Below, in pieces: positions 38,150-45,551 of a DNA stretch of 45,551 bases. The position numbers and the translations under genes were made by a program. The first letter of the stretch is position 1. Every line of letters begins with the position of its first letter. Source of the DNA: an uncultured Bacilli bacterium (GTDB lineage Bacteria; Bacillota_I; Bacilli_A; RF39; UBA660). The stretch is from NCBI GenBank assembly GCA_947581835.1, contig CANPVV010000006.1:1-45551 (forward strand), given 5' to 3'. A model generated the notes under the pieces. That model was not told the DNA's origin. It searched no databases and saw only the letters and a program-made list of their open reading frames with translations.

Positions 38150-39409
38150 ATGAATAAATATATTGAAAGAAATATTGAAGAAAAAATTGTTGCTTTAGCA
38201 GAGTCTTTTCCTGTGGTTATGATTACTGGACCAAGACAGGTTGGGAAAACTACTTTGTTAAATCATTTAGTTAAAGAAAAATTTAAAAATGTAAATTATG
38301 TTACATTTGATAATATGCGGGATAGAATGCTTGCGATAGAAGACCCTGAATTGTTTTTAGATAATTATCCAGCACCTCTTATAATAGATGAATTTCAGTA
38401 TGCACCTAATCTTTTATCTTATATTAAAATGATTGTAGATAAAAAAAGATTGGAGGGTTTGCAAAGTAAAGAAAAGACAAATGGTTTATATTTTCTTACA
38501 GGTTCTCAATCTTTTTTATCTATGGAAGATGTGAGTGAATCTCTTGCGGGTAGAGTAGGAATTATAGATTTGTATGGTTTATCTTTAAGAGAGATAAATA
38601 ATAGAAAAGCTAATTTATTTATACCAAATATAGAGTATTTTAAGAGTCAAGAAAAACAGAATTTAACAGAAAAACAGTTATTTGAAATTATTTTTAAGGG
38701 TAGTTATCCAGAAATATATAAAGATAATAAGATGGATTTAAGTGCTTTTTATGAGAGTTATATTAGAACTTATATTGAAAGAGATATAAGAATGCTTATT
38801 AATGTTAAAGAAGAACTTAAATTTAGAAAGTTTATGGTTTCGGTGGCGGTTAGAACAGGAGAAGAATTAAACTTAAATGAAATAGCAAGAGACGTAGAAA
38901 TTAGTAATCCAACGGCAAGTGAGTGGTTATCTATTTTAGTTAATACAGGCTTAGTTTTTTTGTTAGAGCCTTTTAGTAATAATATTATTAAAAGAGTAGT
39001 TAAAAGACCTAAGTTATATTTTATGGATACAGGTTTAGCAAGTTATTTAGCAAAATATCCTAATTCAGAAATACTTAGAGAAAGTTCTTATGCAGGACAT
39101 ATATTTGAAACTTTTGTGGTTTCGGAAATTATTAAATCTTTTACTAATAATGGACTTAATGCTTCTAATTACTTATATTATTATAGAGATAATAATGATA
39201 GAGAAATAGATTTAATTATTGATTATAATAATAAATTATATCCAATAGAAATAAAAAAAGGAAAGAATCCTAATAGTAGTATAATAAATAATTTTAAAGT
39301 TTTAGATGAGACAAAAAGAGATAGAGGAACAGGATTAGTTATTTGTATGATTAATGAAGTTTATCCAATAGATTGTAATAATTGGTATGTTCCAGTATAT
39401 TTAATATAA
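38150..39409 (+). CDS. AAA ATPase with DUF4143-type C-terminus
   Basis: ITGPRQVGKTTLLNHL, LIIDEFQYAPNLL, NDREIDLIIDYNNKLYPIEIKKG. Confidence 0.92.
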   Translation: MNKYIERNIEEKIVALAESFPVVMITGPRQVGKTTLLNHLVKEKFKNVNYVTFDNMRDRMLAIEDPELFLDNYPAPLIIDEFQYAPNLLSYIKMIVDKKRLEGLQSKEKTNGLYFLTGSQSFLSMEDVSESLAGRVGIIDLYGLSLREINNRKANLFIPNIEYFKSQEKQNLTEKQLFEIIFKGSYPEIYKDNKMDLSAFYESYIRTYIERDIRMLINVKEELKFRKFMVSVAVRTGEELNLNEIARDVEISNPTASEWLSILVNTGLVFLLEPFSNNIIKRVVKRPKLYFMDTGLASYLAKYPNSEILRESSYAGHIFETFVVSEIIKSFTNNGLNASNYLYYYRDNNDREIDLIIDYNNKLYPIEIKKGKNPNSSIINNFKVLDETKRDRGTGLVICMINEVYPIDCNNWYVPVYLI

Positions 39410-39534
39410 AAAATTACATTTAAAAATACTTAATGTAATTTTTTTATGGGAAATAATATTAAAATATCTTGATTAATTAAAAATATTATTGTATATTTAT
39501 TATATAAAATATTACAAATAGCATAACAAATTAT

Positions 39535-39564
39535 TTTTGGTATCTTTTGTCGAAGATAATGAAA
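39535..39564 (+). promoter_or_regulatory. upstream element shared with 12034-12063
   Basis: TTTTGGTATCTTTTGTCGAAGATAATGAAA. Confidence 0.6.
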
Positions 39565-39611
39565 TAATATTAAAAATGTTGTAATATATTAAAAAAAGTA
39601 AGGGAAAGTAT

Positions 39612-41057
39612 ATGAAGAAAAATATTGTTTTAATAACTATTGGAGTTATGTTTTTAAGTGTATTATTGTTTTATAAACAAAATAATAATACTTATCAATC
39701 TATAGAAAGATTAACTAAAAAAGGGAATACTATTGCTTTTATGATAGAGCAAGATGATGGAACATATAAAAATGAAGAAGATTTGCCTACAAGTATGGTT
39801 GGTTATGAGTTTAATCAAAGTAAGAGTACTTGTACAAATGGTGCAACACCTTCATGGGATAGTAAAACTAATAGTTTAAGACTTAGTTTAACTTCAAAGA
39901 ATACTAGTTGTTATTTATTTTTTGGAAAATCACAGTCTCTTAAAAAAGTTGAAGAACTAGGACTTGGAACACCTAAAGGAGATTTAGGAGAAAGTGTAAC
40001 AGGACCTTCATGTGCAAGTGGTACTAATGATAGTTCTCATAGTAGTGGTGATTGTACATTACAAGAAAATGGATTATATGCAGCAGAAGATGATTATGGA
40101 ACAAGTTATATATATAGGGGAACAGTAAATAATAATTGGGTAAAATTTGGCCAAACAAAAGATAATAAAGATATATGGTGGCGAATAATTCGAATAAATG
40201 GAAATGGAACAATAAGATTGATATATTCAGGAGCTGGAACTAAAGAAGAAGTTGCAGATGCAAATGGTTATTGGTCAAAAGCGACTACCTCTACAAGCTC
40301 ATCAGTAAGTCAGATAGGAACGCAAGCATATAATACAAGTAAAGATGACAATGCATATGTAGGATTTATGTATGGTGATACTGGTCAAAGTGATTATAAT
40401 AAAACACATACAAATACAAATAAAAGTGATATAATGAAATACTTAGAAAATTGGTATAATGGAACAGAAGATTTTTCAAATAATGGATTTAATTCACTAA
40501 ATTCTAAAGCTAAAATAGATGGAAGTACAGGATTTTGTAATGATAGAGAAGTTGTAACAGGTCATGGAACTTTTGCTGGCAATGGAACGGGAACTGAAAA
40601 ATCAGGATATGCTCCAACAGGTAGAGTGTGGGAATCAACTAGTACAAGTTATGATAAATCAAGTCAAGAACCAACACTTAAATGTGCAAATAAAATAAGA
40701 GATTTGTTTACAATGAGTGGAAATGAACAAGGCAAAGGGAATGGTGCCTTATCTGTTCCAATAGGATTAATAACAAGTGATGAAGTAATATATTCTGGAG
40801 GATTTACAGGGCAAAAAAGTTATGGTTGTTGGCTATATACAGGAGCATCTTACTGGACGATGTCTCCATTTGACTTTGACAGTGGTGCTAACATTTTCAT
40901 TATGGATGGTATTAATGGTTATCTTGGCTATACTACTGTTGGTTGGACTGCTCCTGGTGTGCGTCCAGTAATAAATCTCAAAGCTGATACTGTATTTGTT
41001 GAAGGTGGAAATGGTACAACTGAAAAACCTTTTGTTGTTCAGGAGGTGACTGAATAA
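39612..41057 (+). CDS. surface protein with C-terminal variable (DUF6273/C-type-lectin-like) module
   Basis: N-terminal TM; WWRIIRINGNGTIRLIYSG; YWTMSPFDFDSGANIFIMDGINGYLGYTTVGWTAPGVRPVINL. Confidence 0.65.
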   Translation: MKKNIVLITIGVMFLSVLLFYKQNNNTYQSIERLTKKGNTIAFMIEQDDGTYKNEEDLPTSMVGYEFNQSKSTCTNGATPSWDSKTNSLRLSLTSKNTSCYLFFGKSQSLKKVEELGLGTPKGDLGESVTGPSCASGTNDSSHSSGDCTLQENGLYAAEDDYGTSYIYRGTVNNNWVKFGQTKDNKDIWWRIIRINGNGTIRLIYSGAGTKEEVADANGYWSKATTSTSSSVSQIGTQAYNTSKDDNAYVGFMYGDTGQSDYNKTHTNTNKSDIMKYLENWYNGTEDFSNNGFNSLNSKAKIDGSTGFCNDREVVTGHGTFAGNGTGTEKSGYAPTGRVWESTSTSYDKSSQEPTLKCANKIRDLFTMSGNEQGKGNGALSVPIGLITSDEVIYSGGFTGQKSYGCWLYTGASYWTMSPFDFDSGANIFIMDGINGYLGYTTVGWTAPGVRPVINLKADTVFVEGGNGTTEKPFVVQEVTE

Positions 41058-42943
41058 TGAAAAAGAATAAAAGATTGAGTATTTTAGTTACTATTTTGCT
41101 TATTGGTGTAGGTATATCTTTTGCTTACTTTTTAGGCCAAACATTATTTAATGGTGATGGTGCTTTAATGAGTGGTACAGCAGCAAGTTTGGATGGAGCT
41201 AAATTAGAAATAAAAGGAACATTAACATTTACTGATTTAGCTATATATCCTGGACATAAAACTGTATCTGCAATAACTGCGACAGCTACAGGGGATAATG
41301 TAGTTATGCCTTATAGTATTGTTTGGAAAGGTCAAAATGGATTAAATACTGATTTAAAATATAAAGTATATAGATTTGATAGTGAACAAAGTGTTAAGGC
41401 TAGTTGTGAAAAGAAAAAAGAAATAGTAGAAGGTAAACAGCATTTATTTGAAAGTTGTACAATAGCTGGTGTAAATGAAGATAATTTGGTTGGAAGTGGA
41501 AAAATTCCTAGTGATAGTGATGGTAATATAACTATTGTGGAAAATGAATTTATTACTGCAACTAGGGATCCATCAACTACTGCATATTATTATGTAATAC
41601 TTGAATATCCTAATGAAGAAAGAAATCAAAATGCAGATTTAGAAGGAACATTTACAGGAACTGTAGAGGTCCAAATAAGTGATGCTAGTGCTGATATAAA
41701 TATTTTAAGTATTTATGTAGATAAAGATGGTAATGGTAGTTATGTAGAACAAGATAAAATACCAGAAGATGATACTTTACAGCTTAGTACTAAAAGTTCT
41801 TGTACAAATAATGCAAAAGTTAGTTGGGATAAAACCAGTAAGAATTTAATAGTAAATTCTTTAACTAAAACTGGGACAGATTGTAATTTATATTTTACTT
41901 CAAATGTTGCTAATGATACTTTAAAAAATTTAGGAGGAGATTTAACGGTATCTGAGGATACAGAAAAATGTCCGGAAGTTGATCCTTCTACAGGTCAAAC
42001 TAAATCAGCCATTACTGGTCCGAGTACAGAACCTAATACATTATTATGTAAAGGTTATGATGATGATGGTGAAACATATTACTTTAGAGGCACAGCAGAA
42101 AAAAATTGGGTTTTAATTGATAAGACTTATTGGAGAATAGTAAGAATAAACGGAAATGGCTCAATAAGATTAATCTATAGTGGTAAAGGAAGTGCGGCAG
42201 TAGAAGGAACCGGTACTATGGTAGCTACTGGTATAAGGTTTAATGATTCTTATAATGACAATGCATATGTAGGTTATATGTATGGAAAAGCTGGGCAAAC
42301 TAAAGGAACTGGTGATTTTGATGCATATAATAAAACACATGCTAATCAAACAAATAGTACCATACTAAAACAAGTAGTCACTTGGTATAATGGTGCAGAT
42401 TTTCCTACAAAAGCGAAAGAATATATAGATAAAGAAGCGGGCTTTTGTGGAGATAGAACACCTTATGCAAATGGCTCTGGTGGTAATATTGATAAAAAAG
42501 AATATGGTTGGGGAACAAAATATACATATTATGGAGGATATGTAAGGATATATACAGATAAGAAACCTACCCTTAAATGTCCACAAAAAGAAGATTTATA
42601 TACTATGTCAAATGATGGCAACAAAGGAAATGGAGCATTACCAGTGCCTGTAGGTTTGATCTCTGCAGATGAAGTAATGTTTGCAGGAGGTGTGTACGGC
42701 ACAACTAATAAAACCTATTATTTATATACTGGTCAATACTACTGGACAATGTCTCCGTATTACTTTTACGGTAGCACTTGTGCTAACGTGTTCTATGTGC
42801 ATGAATATGGCTACCTCAGCAACTACTACGTGTATTGGACTACTCCTGGTGTGCGCCCGGTAATAAATCTTAGGGCTGATACACCATTTGAAAGTGGTGG
42901 AGATGGTTCTAAAACTAATCCATTTACTGTTAAATTAAGTTAA
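41057..42943 (+). CDS. surface protein with C-terminal variable (DUF6273/C-type-lectin-like) module, translationally coupled to previous gene
   Basis: TAATG overlap; TM; TYWRIVRINGNGSIRLIYSG; YWTMSPYYFYGSTCANVFYVHEYGYLSNYYVYWTTPGVRPVINL. Confidence 0.65.
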   Translation: MKKNKRLSILVTILLIGVGISFAYFLGQTLFNGDGALMSGTAASLDGAKLEIKGTLTFTDLAIYPGHKTVSAITATATGDNVVMPYSIVWKGQNGLNTDLKYKVYRFDSEQSVKASCEKKKEIVEGKQHLFESCTIAGVNEDNLVGSGKIPSDSDGNITIVENEFITATRDPSTTAYYYVILEYPNEERNQNADLEGTFTGTVEVQISDASADINILSIYVDKDGNGSYVEQDKIPEDDTLQLSTKSSCTNNAKVSWDKTSKNLIVNSLTKTGTDCNLYFTSNVANDTLKNLGGDLTVSEDTEKCPEVDPSTGQTKSAITGPSTEPNTLLCKGYDDDGETYYFRGTAEKNWVLIDKTYWRIVRINGNGSIRLIYSGKGSAAVEGTGTMVATGIRFNDSYNDNAYVGYMYGKAGQTKGTGDFDAYNKTHANQTNSTILKQVVTWYNGADFPTKAKEYIDKEAGFCGDRTPYANGSGGNIDKKEYGWGTKYTYYGGYVRIYTDKKPTLKCPQKEDLYTMSNDGNKGNGALPVPVGLISADEVMFAGGVYGTTNKTYYLYTGQYYWTMSPYYFYGSTCANVFYVHEYGYLSNYYVYWTTPGVRPVINLRADTPFESGGDGSKTNPFTVKLS

Positions 42944-42952
42944 TATTTTATT

Positions 42953-42983
42953 AGAAGTGATTGAATAAATTACTTCTTTTTTT
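42953..42983 (+). terminator. stem-loop terminator
   Basis: AGAAGT...ACTTCT followed by T tract. Confidence 0.65.
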
Positions 42984-43017
42984 ATCTTAATATACATAGA
43001 GTATATGGGAGGATATT

Positions 43018-45153
43018 ATGTTTAATAACTTTGGTTTTAATGGGAGTAAAATACTTAAAAATGCAGAAATAGAAAGAAATATGCTTCATCATCCTTATGT
43101 GGGAAGTGAACATTTAGTTTTAGCAATATTAAAAAGTGATTCTAGTTTATGTTTAAAACTTAAGGAATATGGTTTAAATTATGAATTATTTAGAAAAGAA
43201 TTAATTAATATTGTTGGTATACCTAAAAAGAATATTGATGCTAATTTATATACACCTCTTTTAAAGAGAGTGCTTGCTAGTGCTTTAAGTGATGCGAAAG
43301 AAAATAATAAAGGGATAGTTAGTGATATACATTTATTTTTAGCACTATTAGATGAAGGAGAAGGTATTGCGATTAGAATTATGTTGGGTATGGGTATTAA
43401 TTTAGATAGTTTATATGATGAACTTAAGATTAAACCGCAGATAAATGCTAAACAAAAGTTAGAACTTTATAATGTAGGTACTGTTTTAAATTTAAAAGTA
43501 GATATGAAAGAAAAAGTTATTGGAAGAGATAAGGAAATAGATAATGTAATTGAAGTATTATTAAGAAAAAAGAAAAGTAATCCTATTTTAATTGGACCAG
43601 CAGGAGTTGGAAAAACCGCGATTGTGGAGGAACTGGCAAGAAGAATAAATAGAAGAGAGGTACCCCCTATGCTTGATGATGCTGAAATTGTAGAGTTACC
43701 AATGGGAGATTTAGTAAGTGGAACAAAATATCGGGGAGAGTTTGAAGAGAGACTTACCAAAATTATTAGAGAGGTTATTCAAAATAAAAATATTATTTTA
43801 TTTATTGATGAGGTACACGCGATGGTTAATGCTGGAGGAGCAGAAGGGGCGATAAACGCTAGTGATATATTAAAACCATATTTAGCTAGAGGAGAGATTA
43901 GAGTAATTGGGGCTACTACTACCCAAGAATATGAGAAGTATATTCATAAAGATAAAGCTTTAGATAGAAGATTTGAGAGAGTATTAATTAATGAGCCTAA
44001 TTTAGATGAAACTAAAAATATTTTGATGGGTTTAAAAGATGAATATGCTAAGCATCATGGAATAGATATTACCGATGAGAATATTTGTGATATAGTAAAT
44101 TTAGGGAATAAATATTTGTTTTCTAAAAAGAATCCAGATAAGACTTTAGATTTATTGGATAGTATTTGTGCTCATGTAAAAAGGAAAAGTATTACGAAAA
44201 AAGAGGTTATAAATATAGAAAAAGAAGTGGATAGTTTGATTAAAGAAAAAGAAAGATATGTTAAAGATAATTTGTTTGATAAAGCTTTAGATTTGTGTTT
44301 AAAGATTAAAGAAAAAGAAGAAGAATTGAAGGCTTTAAAAAATAATAGTAAAACCGTTATTAGTAGGGAAGATATATTGAAAGTTATTGAAGATAAGAGT
44401 AATATTCCAATGTTTTTAAAGAAAGAGGAGTTAGTAGATAAGATTAAAGAGAGTTTAGATAAGAAAATATTTTATCAGGAAGAGGCTTTAAAAAAATTGG
44501 TTAGTAATTTAAAACTTTATTTTAAGATGGAGAATAATTTAAAAATATTGTTGGTGGGGCCATCGGGTGTTGGGAAAACCTCGAGTGTGAAAGTGATAAG
44601 TGAAGAGTTGAAAACTAATTTAATTAGGTTAGATATGTCAGAGTATAATTTGGAGACTTCGGTTAATAAACTTATTGGGGTTTCGCAGGGGTATGTGGGG
44701 TATGATGATGATTTTATATTTAATAAAGTGAAGTATAATCCATATTCAATTATTTTGGTTGATGAAATTGAAAAAGCTCATCCGGCAGTGCTTAATTTAT
44801 TTTTGCAGATTATGGATGAGGGAGTTATTCATGATGCCCATGGGGAGTTGATTGATTTTTCACATACGATGATATTTATGACTTCAAATGCGTATAAGAA
44901 TAAAAAAGTGGGTTTTTTGGATAATAAAAATAAATTAAATGAGGCTTTTAGTGAAGAGTTTTTAGGAAGATTTGATGAAATAATTGATTTTAAGAATTTG
45001 GAGAGAGATGAAGTATTGGGTTATGTAAAAGAAAAGTTAAATAATAGAGAGGTAGATTATGAGAAAATTTTAGAAGAGATTAATTATGAGGCTTATGGAT
45101 TTAGATATGTGAATAAGGTTATTAATAGGTATAATTTAAAGATTAATAATTAA
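43018..45153 (+). CDS. ClpC/ClpE-like AAA+ ATPase with N-domain
   Basis: Clp_N repeat (MLHHPYVGSEHLVLAILKS), two AAA+ modules ([28 protein letters not shown]). Confidence 0.85.
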   Translation: MFNNFGFNGSKILKNAEIERNMLHHPYVGSEHLVLAILKSDSSLCLKLKEYGLNYELFRKELINIVGIPKKNIDANLYTPLLKRVLASALSDAKENNKGIVSDIHLFLALLDEGEGIAIRIMLGMGINLDSLYDELKIKPQINAKQKLELYNVGTVLNLKVDMKEKVIGRDKEIDNVIEVLLRKKKSNPILIGPAGVGKTAIVEELARRINRREVPPMLDDAEIVELPMGDLVSGTKYRGEFEERLTKIIREVIQNKNIILFIDEVHAMVNAGGAEGAINASDILKPYLARGEIRVIGATTTQEYEKYIHKDKALDRRFERVLINEPNLDETKNILMGLKDEYAKHHGIDITDENICDIVNLGNKYLFSKKNPDKTLDLLDSICAHVKRKSITKKEVINIEKEVDSLIKEKERYVKDNLFDKALDLCLKIKEKEEELKALKNNSKTVISREDILKVIEDKSNIPMFLKKEELVDKIKESLDKKIFYQEEALKKLVSNLKLYFKMENNLKILLVGPSGVGKTSSVKVISEELKTNLIRLDMSEYNLETSVNKLIGVSQGYVGYDDDFIFNKVKYNPYSIILVDEIEKAHPAVLNLFLQIMDEGVIHDAHGELIDFSHTMIFMTSNAYKNKKVGFLDNKNKLNEAFSEEFLGRFDEIIDFKNLERDEVLGYVKEKLNNREVDYEKILEEINYEAYGFRYVNKVINRYNLKINN

Positions 45154-45200
45154 AATTAAAAGCTCTTACCAATACTTGATAAGAACTTTTATTTTAACAC

Positions 45201-45551
45201 TTATTTTAAGGAACTAATTTCTTTTAAAGATAGACCTGTATATTTGGCTATACTTTTTAAAGGTAATGAATCTTTAAGCATTTGCTTAGCAATTTCTAAA
45301 GCTTTTTCTTGAGATCCTTGCTCTATTCCTTGCTCAATACCTTTATCTTCGGCAATTTTTTCTGCCCATTTTCCAAATATCTCTTGAGTTTCAAGATCAT
45401 TTACATACATTTCGAGATTTTTATCTAATTCCATTAATAATTCATCTCCTTTGGCTGCTTCTGTTCGCTCTTCCGCAGTCTTGGCTCCAATGAACTTTAA
45501 CCATTGAAGCTTTTTGTTACCTAAATTGTACTTTATGCTTCTTGCTTTGTC
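45201..45551 (-). CDS. C-terminal part of Rpn-family (PD-(D/E)XK transposase-like) protein, cut by window edge
   Basis: Frame stays open upstream of listed ATG to window end: DKARSIKYNLGNKKLQWLKFIGAKTAEERTEAAKGDELLMELDKNLEMYVND...; KG-x-EQG-x-EQG motif. Confidence 0.65.
   Translation of the reverse strand, partial: DKARSIKYNLGNKKLQWLKFIGAKTAEERTEAAKGDELLMELDKNLEMYVNDLETQEIFGKWAEKIAEDKGIEQGIEQGSQEKALEIAKQMLKDSLPLKSIAKYTGLSLKEISSLK

Noticed and set aside
42365-42586. Minus-strand 73-aa ORF (and similar at 40024-40212)
   Set aside because: Antisense to surface-protein genes, no coding signal of their own.
43467-43760. Minus-strand 97-aa ORF inside the Clp ATPase
   Set aside because: Antisense to conserved AAA+ motifs; no independent support.

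Overview
AT-rich Bacillota/Mollicutes-like chromosomal window (standard code; TGA is used as stop) in which housekeeping genes (eno, deoD, uppP, miaB, mscL, miaA, cca, dnaD-like, nth, ftsK/spoIIIE, ftsY, ylxM, pyk, two Clp ATPases) alternate with accessory DNA. Main accessory features: (1) the right end of an integrated element at 1-4850, with an excisionase-like HTH, a small HUH/Rep-like protein and XRE regulators, ending at a 3' tRNA-Lys fragment followed by 11-bp phased GTGGC repeats; (2) a RelA/SpoT-domain + Panacea (DUF4065) gene pair resembling toxSAS-PanA toxin-antitoxin modules; (3) a roughly 1 kb graveyard of decayed ORF6N gene copies in which a 23-34 nt palindrome is kept perfect in every copy while its arm sequence changes in a compensatory way, also present inside the two less-decayed ORF6N reading frames; (4) three surface proteins with hypervariable C-terminal cassettes (YWTMSP...GVRPVINL) that look like targets of a diversity-generating retroelement acting in trans or of cassette exchange, two of whose loci share a ~30-bp upstream element; (5) a CIRCE-type operator on an N-domain-less ClpB. 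No reverse transcriptase, CRISPR array, rRNA or intact tRNA was seen. All family calls come from reading the sequence; no database search was run.
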